Shown: piece by piece, positions 54,152 through 62,487 of the stretch
Numbering within the stretch: position 1 is the stretch's first letter
Layout: each line of letters opens with the position of its first letter
NCBI RefSeq assembly: GCF_016526145.1
Contig: NZ_JADDUE010000006.1
Span: 186,001 to 250,000 of the forward strand
Direction of reading: 5' to 3'
DNA length: 64,000 bases
Source of the DNA: Saccharopolyspora galaxeae
GTDB taxonomy: Bacteria > Actinomycetota > Actinomycetes > Mycobacteriales > Pseudonocardiaceae
Position numbers and translations under genes: made by a program
Notes under the pieces: model-generated
Databases searched by the model: none
What the model was told of the DNA's origin: nothing
Seen by the model: only the letters and a program-made list of their open reading frames with translations

Positions 54152-56253
54152 ACCCATCGGACGAGACGCACCGCGATCCCGTGAACGAGGTGGAACGGAA
54201 GGTGTTCGACGCCGAGATAGTGGACGAACCGCGCCGTGAACGGGCACGGCGGTTCGCGAAGTGGTGGCTGAACTCTCCGCGCGTGCCCTCCTGGTTGAAG
54301 TCCTGGCCGCTGCTGCGGCAAGCGCTCCTCGACGCCGCGGCGTGGGTGCTGCGTTCACCGTGGACGTTCCTGCGGGCCGTGGTGCGCGGTGCGGTGTTGG
54401 TCGTGCGCCAGTGGCGGCGGTGGCTGCGGGTGCACGACTACCGCGAGGCCGCCGAGGAGTCCGAGAAGCTGGCGGACAAGTTCCTGGAAATCCGCTCGCT
54501 GACGCTGTTCCGCTGGAAGGTCACCGGGAGTGTCGCACTCGCCGCGATCGGGGCAGGCGTCGTTCTGAGTGTCCTTTTCGGACTATCGGCACTGTGGGCA
54601 GTGTCGGCTGCTGTCGCTGTGGTGCTCGCGGTGACCGGCCGTCGCAAGGAAGGCGCTCCGGGCCGGAAGCCGGTTCTCGCGGGTCCGCGGTCGCTGACGT
54701 GGACGATGGACCCGCAAGTCTTGGTCGACGCCTTCCGGGACGCGAAGCTGACCGGCAAGGACGAATCGCTGCGCCTCGTCGAACGAGCCGCGCGTTCCGG
54801 CGAAGGTTGGGCGATCACGGTCGACCTGCCAGCCACCCGCAAGGCCGCGGACGTGGTCAAGAACCGCGAAGCCCTCGCCTCCGCTCTCGCCGTGGACGAA
54901 GTGCAGCTCATCGCCGAACGAGTCCGCGGCAAGGGCGGGCACGCAGGACGGGTGTTCCTGTGGGTGGCCGACGACGACCCCTACTCCGGGCCACCGCCGA
55001 AGTGCCCGCTGCTCGATGTGGACTCGTGGGATGCGTGGCGACCGATCCCGTTCGGACGCGACGCACGGAACCGGCGGATCGACCTGCCGTTGGTGTGGAC
55101 ATCCCTGGTCGTCGGCGCGATCCCTCGGCAGGGGAAAACGTTCGCTACCCGGCTCGCGGTCGCCGGGCTGGTCCTGGATCCGTACGTGCGGCTGTACGTG
55201 TTCGACGGCAAGGGTGGGAAGGACTGGGAAGCCGCCGAGGAAGTCGCACACCGCTTCGTCTGTGGTGACGAGGACAGGCACGTAGCGGCGGTTCGAGACT
55301 TCCTCATCGAGCTGGTCGGCGAAGTGCAGCAGCGCTACACGCGCATGTCCAAGTTGGACGATGAGCTGTGCCCGGAGTCGAAGATCACCCGAACCATCTC
55401 GCGGGATGGCGACCTCGGGATGCCCGTCACCACAGTGGTACTGGACGAGGTGCAAGTCTTCCTCGACGACCCGTCACCCGAGGAAGTCGGCGGCAAGAAA
55501 ACGACCCGCGGCGCCTACATCGCCGACCTGCTGGCCTACCTCGCCCGGAAGGGACCAGCCGCCGGGATCGTCGTCATCCTGGCCACCCAGCGGCCGGACT
55601 CCAACACGATCCCGTCCCGTCTCCGGTCGGTGCTCGGGTCGCGCTTCGCCCTGCGGGTGATGGACTGGCGGGACTCGAACATCGTACTCGGCGAGCAGAT
55701 GAACACCCGCGGCTACGACGCCTCCACACTGCTCCCGAGCCACAAAGGGGTAGGCATCCTGCGCCCGGATGGCGAGGCGGACGGCAGCGGCGACGTGCTC
55801 GCGATGACCGTGCGGACGTACTACCTGCCCAACCCCGAATGGCGAACGATCTGCAACCAAGGCCGGAAGCTACGCGAGGCAGCGGGCACCCTCACCGGTC
55901 ACGCAGCGGGCGACACCACAAGCGGTTCGATCGACTCATCCGCGGTCGCACACGCGCTCGGCGCGGTCCCCTCCGAACCGACCGAGCTGCCCGACCCGCT
56001 CGGCGCGATCCTCAAGTACCTCGGCGACGACTTGGAGACCCGAGAGTTCGTGCCGACCGCCGAACTCACCGACGCACTCGGCATGGAACCGACCGCATTT
56101 GGCCGTCGGATGGGCGATCTCGGGTGCCAGCCACGCCGAGGCCGACTCGTCGGTGAAGACGGCACCGCCCGGCAGGTGCGCGGCTACTACAGCGCCGATC
56201 TCCGAGCAGCCATCGAGGAACACCGGACCGGGACCGACGAGGGCCGGACATAG
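54148..56253 (+). CDS. FtsK/SpoIIIE-type conjugal DNA translocase (TraB-like)
   Basis: This 701-residue protein has an N-terminal membrane region of two helices at about 125-165. The FtsK ATPase follows, with Walker A GAIPRQGKTFATRL, Walker B TTVVLDEVQVF and VVILATQRPDSNTIPSRLR. The C-terminal winged helix (about 610-690) resembles the TraB DNA-recognition domain. Such hexamers pump double-stranded plasmid DNA between mycelia. It is the last gene of a five-gene coupled operon. Confidence 0.9.
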   Translation: MNPSDETHRDPVNEVERKVFDAEIVDEPRRERARRFAKWWLNSPRVPSWLKSWPLLRQALLDAAAWVLRSPWTFLRAVVRGAVLVVRQWRRWLRVHDYREAAEESEKLADKFLEIRSLTLFRWKVTGSVALAAIGAGVVLSVLFGLSALWAVSAAVAVVLAVTGRRKEGAPGRKPVLAGPRSLTWTMDPQVLVDAFRDAKLTGKDESLRLVERAARSGEGWAITVDLPATRKAADVVKNREALASALAVDEVQLIAERVRGKGGHAGRVFLWVADDDPYSGPPPKCPLLDVDSWDAWRPIPFGRDARNRRIDLPLVWTSLVVGAIPRQGKTFATRLAVAGLVLDPYVRLYVFDGKGGKDWEAAEEVAHRFVCGDEDRHVAAVRDFLIELVGEVQQRYTRMSKLDDELCPESKITRTISRDGDLGMPVTTVVLDEVQVFLDDPSPEEVGGKKTTRGAYIADLLAYLARKGPAAGIVVILATQRPDSNTIPSRLRSVLGSRFALRVMDWRDSNIVLGEQMNTRGYDASTLLPSHKGVGILRPDGEADGSGDVLAMTVRTYYLPNPEWRTICNQGRKLREAAGTLTGHAAGDTTSGSIDSSAVAHALGAVPSEPTELPDPLGAILKYLGDDLETREFVPTAELTDALGMEPTAFGRRMGDLGCQPRRGRLVGEDGTARQVRGYYSADLRAAIEEHRTGTDEGRT

Positions 56254-56436
56254 CCGTCACGTACCTGTCCCCGGCGGGACAACCCGTCACGGGATGCGGG
56301 ACAGGCAGAGACCGGCGCTGACGTGGCCAAACAATGAAAAAGACGGGTGGGACGGGTCCAAGCGACCTGTCCCACCCGTCCATTTTCACCGGCCAGCGTC
56401 CCGCTCCGAGGCAGCGCGCTGAGCCTGTCTCGGCGT
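56254..56436. other. Noncoding region with inverted repeat and TGTCCC/GGGACA iterations
   Basis: It holds GACGGGTGGGAC (56342-56353) and GTCCCACCCGTC (56369-56380), a perfect 12-bp inverted repeat. Several other GGGACA/TGTCCC copies lie within 120 bp. It lies directly after the translocase. It may be a terminator, the cis transfer locus (clt) recognised by TraB, or an origin; the sequence alone cannot decide. Confidence 0.5.
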
Positions 56437-56625
56437 CTACAACTTCCGCAGCCTGTCCAGTACCCACCTGAGCAAAGCGGGCGAAGGACCGGCGTCTACA
56501 GCCTTCGGCGGTTCAGGTTCCGGGCAGGGGCGGACGAAGGTGATCGTCGGAAGGTCCGCGTTCAGATCACCGCACCACGCAGTGACGTACCCACCCCGCT
56601 CGCGCGAGTGCTGGCCGCCGGACAT
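56437..56625 (-). CDS. Small hypothetical protein
   Basis: This 62-residue protein has two cysteines (AWCGDLN, RPCPEPEP) and a Pro/Glu-rich middle. The ATG at 56625 is 2 bp after the stop of the gene upstream. No family is recognised. Confidence 0.5.
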   Translation of the reverse strand: MSGGQHSRERGGYVTAWCGDLNADLPTITFVRPCPEPEPPKAVDAGPSPALLRWVLDRLRKL

Positions 56626-56627
56626 GC

Positions 56628-56828
56628 TCAACCACTCGGCTGCTCTATCACGGTGCACCGGTCCGCTCGCGACCGCAGAACCGTCGCAAGGCGCTCCAGC
56701 GCTTCGGCAAGCTCGTGGTGCGCTTCGCCGTCGAGCCGATCTTCCGGTATCCGGTGGGCGGCATCATCGAGCGCCCACTGCGCTTGCCGGAGCAACACAG
56801 CCACCGCGGCAGCGTCATCAGCGCCCAT
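56628..56828 (-). CDS. Small helical hypothetical protein
   Basis: This 66-residue helical, Ala/Glu-rich protein has LLRQAQWALDDAAHRIPEDRL. ATG at 56828 follows AGGAGGTGGAG. It is coupled to the 62-residue gene below it. Role unknown. Confidence 0.55.
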   Translation of the reverse strand: MGADDAAAVAVLLRQAQWALDDAAHRIPEDRLDGEAHHELAEALERLATVLRSRADRCTVIEQPSG

Positions 56829-57098
56829 ACGGCTCCACCTCCTGAAGACAAGCGGTCGGTCTCGTGGGTGCCCAGCTATGGATCACGGTCGGAGCCGACG
56901 TTCGGGGGACCGCCGACCCCGACCGTGACCGGGCGCCTGGCGACGGCTGAGAGGCGGAACGCAGTCGCCAGGCGGTTCGGATGACCGCCCGCAAGCGGTC
57001 CATGTCAGACTGAAACCAGCTTGACGAACCGCCGACATCAGCGGAACGACACAAGCACGACATGAACACGACTTCCGCACGGGGGACGGGAGGACACA

Positions 57099-58256
57099 GT
57101 GCGCCCCTACCGCACAGTGCTCGAACAGAAGATCAGAGAACGCCGGATGACCCTGGAGGAGTTCGCCGCCTACGCCGAGAACTTCGCCCGCGAACACGGC
57201 GAACCAGGAACCCTCAGCCTCCGCCACCTGCAACGCCTGGTCGCAGGCAAAGGCCCGAAAGGCCAATCCCTCGGCCCGATCCGCCCAGCCACTGCGCGCC
57301 TGCTGGAACGCATCTTCGAGACGGACAGCAGCAAACTGCTGTCATCACCTGCGCAGAACGTTGCTACACCCGAGGGCGAAGCCGCCGAGCTCCGCGAGCG
57401 CATCCAAAAGGCACGCCGCGTCGATGTAGTTATGCTGCAAGGTCTTCGCGACCAGTTGAATAGTATTCGTCGTATAGACCGTCAGTACGGGGCGGTCGTC
57501 ACCCACAGCGAACTCTTGACGAAGATCGACCAGGTCCACGACCTGCTCACGTACAGCCTCAGTGGCAGCATCCGGAAAGATCTAGCGATCATACTTTCAG
57601 AAATGCACACGTTGGCCGGGTGGCAGTCTCTCGACATGGGCCGATGCACAGCGTCATGGCAACACTACGAACAAGCCAAGCAGGCGGCCCTCGAGACAGA
57701 AAACGTCGCATACTACGCTCACGCAACCGCCGAGCAAGCCTTCACATTGCTCGATCTTGGTGAATCTGCCACAGCGGTCGAACTACTCGGATCGACTCGA
57801 CGGTCAGCACAACACCGCTGCCCGCAACTACTACGCGTCTGGCTTACCGCCGCATATGGCGAGGCTTTGGCAGCCGCTGGCCGCTCTGCCGAGTCTCTAC
57901 AGCATTTCGACGAGGCAGAACGCTGCCTACCGCACGAGGAAGTCAACTCTGAGGGGCCATATATCGTCCTCGACGCAAATCATCTCGCACGCTGGCGCGG
58001 ACATTCCGCAGTCCGATCAGGTCGTGACGACTCTATCGCCATCCTAACAAGTGCATTGAATGCACTAGATTCGACCTTTTCCCGTGCCGAATCCGCACTT
58101 AGGGCAGACCTAGCTACTGCCCTGTTTACGCTCGGGGAAAACAGGAGTGCCAGTGAAGAACTTAGCCAATCTAGGCGCATAGCTCGGAGAATTGGTTCGG
58201 CGAGGCAAATGAAGCGACTTCAAATAGTAACGGAATTAGACTCCTCTCGCTGCTAA
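57099..58256 (+). CDS. HTH/TPR-like regulator, paralogue of the 50664 gene
   Basis: This 385-residue protein has an N-terminal DNA-binding-like part (1-80; MTLEEFAAYAENFAREHG, LSLRHLQRLVAGKG) and a TPR-like body (95-375) with ATAEQAFTLLDLGESATAVELL. The body matches the regulator at 50664 in length and motif order. Base use shifts from high GC before about 57400 to markedly lower GC after it, suggesting a mosaic gene. The start is GTG at 57099 after GGGAGG. It converges with the ARH gene, 19 bp away. Confidence 0.78.
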   Translation: MRPYRTVLEQKIRERRMTLEEFAAYAENFAREHGEPGTLSLRHLQRLVAGKGPKGQSLGPIRPATARLLERIFETDSSKLLSSPAQNVATPEGEAAELRERIQKARRVDVVMLQGLRDQLNSIRRIDRQYGAVVTHSELLTKIDQVHDLLTYSLSGSIRKDLAIILSEMHTLAGWQSLDMGRCTASWQHYEQAKQAALETENVAYYAHATAEQAFTLLDLGESATAVELLGSTRRSAQHRCPQLLRVWLTAAYGEALAAAGRSAESLQHFDEAERCLPHEEVNSEGPYIVLDANHLARWRGHSAVRSGRDDSIAILTSALNALDSTFSRAESALRADLATALFTLGENRSASEELSQSRRIARRIGSARQMKRLQIVTELDSSRC

Positions 58257-58275
58257 GATCGACCCCCTCCTGCGG

Positions 58276-59982
58276 TCAGAATGTTTTAGGCAACCTTTCG
58301 CGCAGAGCTGCGGTGAAGGCGATAAGCTGCTCAAGAGTCCCGATTTCAGAAATCCTACGAACTGCATACCCAATGGCATCTGATCGGTAATTCTCTCTGG
58401 CGACCCAACTCAACATTGCGTCGACCTCAACGCTTCCGAGGTGGTGTTGGTCACCGGTTTTCTGCTCGTGAATGGTATCGAGGTTAAACAAGTTGGGTTC
58501 CATAGCTTGTATATGCTGAGAGCCAACGTCGATGTCAGTCTGGAGTAGATTATGCACGGCGTTATCGTAACGGCGGCTTTCCCATGAAGGACGGACTGGC
58601 CACGCCCCCTCAGGTAATCTACCCGGGAAGGCGCGTCGTTTGAGTAAGAACGAAGCACCGAAATCGCACTTCATCCACTGCCACGCTGTCTCGCTCGAAT
58701 AAAGTGCTTGATTTTGCCGTACAGGAGTCAGGTAGCCCAAGCCAGCTAGCGCCAAATCGTCCCCGATTGCACCTACAGCGTCCAATTGCTTACGTGGAGG
58801 CTGCCAGTGCAGCAGATCGGGGTAGGAAAAACGCTCGACCTCTTCGTGTCGAGAGATACTTGCCAATCGATGTGCTTGTTCCGACAAATAACTTCTGTCG
58901 AGAATCGGGTCTGGATCGGCAGGGGCGCCGTTAGCTGCTCCAACAAGTGCAGCCGCCATTGTGGCGATAGTATCGGTGTCAGTCCCGACAGCACGGGCAG
59001 CAAGTACGGCGCAATCCTGCGGATTCTTGGGGAATCCAGCTGCGAGTGCCAGTGAGGCCAGTACCGTCGTGGTCCCACTTCCACGGAAGTCGGGATCAGA
59101 CAAACCTAGTGATTCAATCAATCTGTTGTAGGCGGCCTGTCGTAGGTCAGCGTTCGCTGCAGGACTGTTGCTCAGTTCATCGGCGATGGTAGACACGGTG
59201 GGCAGCAAGGCGCGGCATTCATCGACAGTTTCTCGCCAAGTAGATGAAAACGATGATTCTGTTTCCTTTTCCCAGGTAGCCCGCCATATTGTGGCTAGCT
59301 GAGGGTGATCATCGAAAAGCTTTATTGCTTGTTCCGCAAGGTCGAGTATTCGTGGCCATGACTCAGGGCTAGGTACCTCGCCCGCTTCTAGGATCGAGCC
59401 GAGTGCCAGAGCATGTACGACCGCCCCTACAAGTGCGCGCGGGTGTCCATGAGTCGTAACGGCGTTGGTTAGTACGTCAGTTAGGTGGGGTCCAAGCGAT
59501 GCAGGTTCCGACGCTGCCCAAACGTGAGGCTGGATACGCATAGCTGCACCATTTCCTCCTGCAGCGGTCCAGCCATCGAAGAAATTGCCGAACCAAGCCA
59601 TCCCGGGCTTGGCGAGGTTGCGCGCCGCTGCCTTGCTTGCGCGTCCTCCGCCGAGAGCATAGGCGGGCCAGACCGCCAACTCGACGTTAGCGAATGATTC
59701 GACGTCGAAGCCGCGATGGGAGATCGCTCGGGCAGTGGCTAGCCGGAGTTGTGTGTCGTCCGAATAACACCCTGCGGGCAATGCGACCTTAACTCCGGCT
59801 CGGCCACCGATGCGACGCTGCCAAGCTACAGGCTTGTTGAGTGGCATGTGACCGAGCCGTCTGCGCAATCCAGCATCGTCAGTAAGTTCACTAATAAAAC
59901 CCAGTGCGTCCGCCCATGCGGACCACAGCATCGAGCTGATTACACGACTGGATCGATCTTCTCGGCTTGGATCCGGGCTCAT
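58276..59982 (-). CDS. ADP-ribosylglycohydrolase with extra C-terminal domain, putative antitoxin
   Basis: In this 568-residue protein the ARH domain (about 12-365) is complete: ADALG at 24-28, SDDT at 74-77, GGNGAAMRI at 142-150 and GTDTDT at 333-338 with both metal Asp residues. Residues 366-568 form a domain I do not recognise (SYPDLLHWQPP, LAGLGYL, WQWMKCDFGASFLLKRR). ARH enzymes remove ADP-ribose. The ATG overlaps the stop of the DarT-like gene, so it should reverse that enzyme's modification, taking the place of the DarG macrodomain. GC is far below the host's. Confidence 0.85.
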   Translation of the reverse strand: MSPDPSREDRSSRVISSMLWSAWADALGFISELTDDAGLRRRLGHMPLNKPVAWQRRIGGRAGVKVALPAGCYSDDTQLRLATARAISHRGFDVESFANVELAVWPAYALGGGRASKAAARNLAKPGMAWFGNFFDGWTAAGGNGAAMRIQPHVWAASEPASLGPHLTDVLTNAVTTHGHPRALVGAVVHALALGSILEAGEVPSPESWPRILDLAEQAIKLFDDHPQLATIWRATWEKETESSFSSTWRETVDECRALLPTVSTIADELSNSPAANADLRQAAYNRLIESLGLSDPDFRGSGTTTVLASLALAAGFPKNPQDCAVLAARAVGTDTDTIATMAAALVGAANGAPADPDPILDRSYLSEQAHRLASISRHEEVERFSYPDLLHWQPPRKQLDAVGAIGDDLALAGLGYLTPVRQNQALYSSETAWQWMKCDFGASFLLKRRAFPGRLPEGAWPVRPSWESRRYDNAVHNLLQTDIDVGSQHIQAMEPNLFNLDTIHEQKTGDQHHLGSVEVDAMLSWVARENYRSDAIGYAVRRISEIGTLEQLIAFTAALRERLPKTF

Positions 59983-60626
59983 TGGAACACCTCCGGTTTG
60001 TGTTCCACCGGAACCCGGGAAACCTGAAGCAGCGGAAATAAGCTGTTAACCCAATCAATGTGCTCAGGCTCGCGTACGTAAATACGCCTTAGATAATCAA
60101 GCGGAACTTGCTTGGGATAGAGCACCTCCGCTTGTGGGTCCGTCGGGAACGAGGTGGGCATCGTCGGCTTGCGCTCGATTTTAGTCTTATAGTACCCCCA
60201 TTCGATCACCCGGTCGTACAGAGCAGCAAGCCCTGAGGCGCCCGTGTCGCGCTTAACACACGGGTAGATGTTATTTGTAGTCGCAAAGTATACATTGCGG
60301 TGCGCGAGTAATTCTGCATCGAAGGCGAGAACTACCCAGTAGACATCATCAATCGTGTGCCAGCGTTCGGATTTCTTGAAAAGCTGCGTATTGACTCGTC
60401 CGATAGACAGGTTTACGTAGCCGGTCCAATCGGCGTCTTTGAGTCTCTCGGCGCAGTTCGGGGTATAGATGTGTTCGATATAGTCATCGGTGTAAAGTAA
60501 GTCACGGGCGGAAACGCCGCCCGTTGCAAAGATCCCGAGCAAGCCGCGATTAGTCGTAAAGTGTAAGACCTCGTGGATGCCGCGTAGAGCGGCCATGGTG
60601 GCGATTGCCGGGTCGGATTCGGTCAT
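59979..60626 (-). CDS. DarT-like (DUF4433) DNA ADP-ribosyltransferase, putative toxin
   Basis: This 215-residue protein has the N-terminal NAD-site segment VLHFTTNRGLLGIFATGGVS (residues 20-39). It is followed by GYVNLSI, NVYFATTNNIYP (111-122) and QAEVLYPKQVPLDYLRRIYV (165-184), where Glu167 fits the catalytic glutamate of DarT. DarT enzymes attach ADP-ribose to bases in single-stranded DNA, blocking replication. Its ATG overlaps the helicase stop and its stop overlaps the ARH ATG. Base preference is unknown, and homology is judged from motif order. Confidence 0.82.
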   Translation of the reverse strand: MTESDPAIATMAALRGIHEVLHFTTNRGLLGIFATGGVSARDLLYTDDYIEHIYTPNCAERLKDADWTGYVNLSIGRVNTQLFKKSERWHTIDDVYWVVLAFDAELLAHRNVYFATTNNIYPCVKRDTGASGLAALYDRVIEWGYYKTKIERKPTMPTSFPTDPQAEVLYPKQVPLDYLRRIYVREPEHIDWVNSLFPLLQVSRVPVEHKPEVFQ

Positions 60627-62023
60627 ACCGTAACCAATTCGTAGGTGTCGGGATCGAGCAAGTTCACCACAGTCGAAGGATCTTCACGGCTGAAGCCGAG
60701 GCAGATCGACTCACGGGCTCGCCCGACACCCATGGCGATCAAACGACGCAGAGTGTCGAGGTGCACGTCGCCGTCTTCGTGGCCGTGAGGGGTCACCTCG
60801 CGGTTGAGTCCCGGTAATATGACGTGATCGAACTCTAGCCCCTTCGCTGAGTGCAAAGTGCATAGCGCTACACCGCCGAGCTTTTTGGGCCACTTGCTCT
60901 CGCGAGTAAGCTCTACAAACGGGATGTTGCGGTGTTTAAGCTCCGCCCGGAGAAACGAAAACCACTGCCCGCCGCGTGGTTGCAAAAATGCAACCGACTC
61001 TGTCGTTAAATCGACCGTCCTCAAAGTTCTGTTGATTATGTATTCGATCTGTGCACGGTACGACCCTGCGACCATGATTGGTAGAGTGCCCTCCTTAGTG
61101 CACGCTGTGAAATCCGGCATGGCTCCATCGCCGTCGAGTGGCAGACCCTCGACTAGTGGCCTGGCAAACGCAGCGATTTGCTTGGTGTTGCGATAGTTCT
61201 GCTTGAGGGAATACGTTTTGGAAAAGGCTGTAACTCCTGCTTCCTTCCATGTAAAGAATCGCGGGTATATACGCTGGGCAGCGTCCATAACGAACGTTAC
61301 GCTGAAAGTCTCTGCTAGGTGTCTCAGCACTGCGCGGACCTGGTTAGCGGAGAAATCCTGTGTCTCATCGATGATGACCACATCCCAAGGAAGTACTTCG
61401 TTTACGTTGCTGGCTGCAACGGCGACGTCATTCCAGTCGTACACACCGCGACTTCCCTTTAATGCCATGTACGGCGCGATTACCTCGTCGAGGAGGCGGC
61501 GCTTCAGCCGCTGGTCCATGCGCGGGTTTGTGCCCCGACCATCCCGACGTTTGGTCAGGTAGAGCTCGAGGTCATCCGGTCGGAAGCGGCTGAGCACGTA
61601 ACCCGCCTCTTCGATCACGAAGTCGCTATCGAGAGGAAGCCGATTAGCTAAGGGACGCAGAAAGCTCGCAGCTTGATTATGGTTCAGGACCTCGGTCTCT
61701 CCGATCGCCTCCAATGCCCACTTGCTGAAGGTGCTTACCTGTAGGTTTAAAGCGTCGCTTTTGCTTACCTGCTGACGGGCAAGCTCGCCGATGTAACCTT
61801 CAAGTGTTCGATTGTATGTAAGTACGAGGACCCGCACTTGGTCGGCCAGCCCTAGGCGGTCCCTCCGCGAAAGCCAATTTAAACAGAGCTGATGCAATCG
61901 GAGTAGGGCAGTGGTTGTCTTTCCGCTCCCTGCGGCCCCTTTGATGAGGAAATATCCAGGCTTGTTCTCGGCAAGGATCTTCAGCTGCTCGGGCGTGGGC
62001 GCCACAGGGGAGAGACTCCACAT
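60623..62023 (-). CDS. Superfamily 1 (UvrD/PcrA-like) DNA helicase of the DarT/ARH operon
   Basis: This 466-residue protein has Q motif PTPEQLKIL, Walker A KGAAGSGKTTTALLR, Walker B VVIIDETQDFS, motif III VMDAAQRIYP, motif IV LKQNYRNTKQI, motif V CTLHSAKGLEFDHVIL and motif VI MGVGRARESI. It is short for UvrD, with reduced 1B/2B insertions and no nuclease domain. ATG at 62023 follows GAGGTGG; TTG at 62047 is weaker. It is first in a three-gene coupled operon and may expose or recognise ssDNA for the transferase. Confidence 0.88.
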   Translation of the reverse strand: MWSLSPVAPTPEQLKILAENKPGYFLIKGAAGSGKTTTALLRLHQLCLNWLSRRDRLGLADQVRVLVLTYNRTLEGYIGELARQQVSKSDALNLQVSTFSKWALEAIGETEVLNHNQAASFLRPLANRLPLDSDFVIEEAGYVLSRFRPDDLELYLTKRRDGRGTNPRMDQRLKRRLLDEVIAPYMALKGSRGVYDWNDVAVAASNVNEVLPWDVVIIDETQDFSANQVRAVLRHLAETFSVTFVMDAAQRIYPRFFTWKEAGVTAFSKTYSLKQNYRNTKQIAAFARPLVEGLPLDGDGAMPDFTACTKEGTLPIMVAGSYRAQIEYIINRTLRTVDLTTESVAFLQPRGGQWFSFLRAELKHRNIPFVELTRESKWPKKLGGVALCTLHSAKGLEFDHVILPGLNREVTPHGHEDGDVHLDTLRRLIAMGVGRARESICLGFSREDPSTVVNLLDPDTYELVTV

Positions 62024-62194
62024 ATCCACCTCGACAGGTATGGGCAAGGTACAGCCTTACGAGATCAAAATACTCTCAGTGTCCACTTCAGTGCTACGGG
62101 CCACGTGAGGAAGCGTGTGGTGTGGAGGTCAGGGCGAGTCTGGTGTACTCGACTGGTGCCTAAGGAGACTGCTTGCGAGACAAGCGGGCGCCGT

Positions 62195-62215
62195 GGGTGC
62201 GAGTTTGGGTGCGAA
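62195..62215 (+). repeat. Arm-type direct repeat pair, right end
   Basis: GGGTGCGAG at 62195-62203 and GGGTGCGAA at 62207-62215 have the same 12-bp period as the pair beside attL. They lie 92 bp inside attR. Confidence 0.65.
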
Positions 62216-62306
62216 CTGGTGCGGATGACGCACCCAGAGCGATGCCAGCAGCAACGGCACACGGTGTTTGCCCAGGTGAGCCGCCAGAGCCACACGTGAC
62301 GTTGGT

Positions 62307-62352
62307 CTCATAATCCGTCAGCCGTGGGTTCAAGTCCCACCTGCCCCACCGC
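62307..62352 (+). repeat. attR core, truncated tRNA copy
   Basis: An exact 46-bp copy of 45056-45101. It contains only the anticodon-loop-to-3' half of the tRNA, so it is not a tRNA gene. Confidence 0.9.
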
Positions 62353-62396
62353 ATGACCTGCGTCGACACTGAAGCCGAGATCGAATCGCGGCGCTC

Positions 62397-62417
62397 CGGT
62401 GCGAGACCGGGTGCGAG
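62397..62417 (+). repeat. Third arm-type repeat pair, outside attR
   Basis: CGGTGCGAG (62397-62405) and GGGTGCGAG (62409-62417) again show 12-bp period. They lie the same distance from the 46-bp core as the left-end pair does from attL. The intervening sequence (62353-62396) is similar to 45102-45145 with scattered substitutions. Confidence 0.65.
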
Positions 62418-62487
62418 TAGTTCCCCGAACCTGCCTGCACGCCCTCAGCGGCGGCCGCGTGGTTCGAGGTGCGCGCCTGCGGATGCA

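Larger units (their letters stand above)
45056..62352. mobile_element. AICE-like integrative element in a CAT-anticodon tRNA gene
   Basis: The segment is bounded by identical 46-bp repeats (45056-45101 and 62307-62352), the first inside an intact tRNA. That gives a unit of 17,251 bp. Contents fit actinomycete integrative conjugative elements: tyrosine integrase beside the left end, Xis-like protein, WhiB, DUF2637 and TraB/FtsK, Pif-like Nudix and regulators. Cargo is a WXG100-like toxin cassette and a DarT/ARH/helicase operon. No replication initiator was recognised. Average GC falls in both cargo blocks. Confidence 0.88.

Noticed and set aside
62307-62352. Second tRNA gene at the right end of the element
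   Set aside because: Only the 3' half from the anticodon loop is present. It is the attR copy, not a tRNA.
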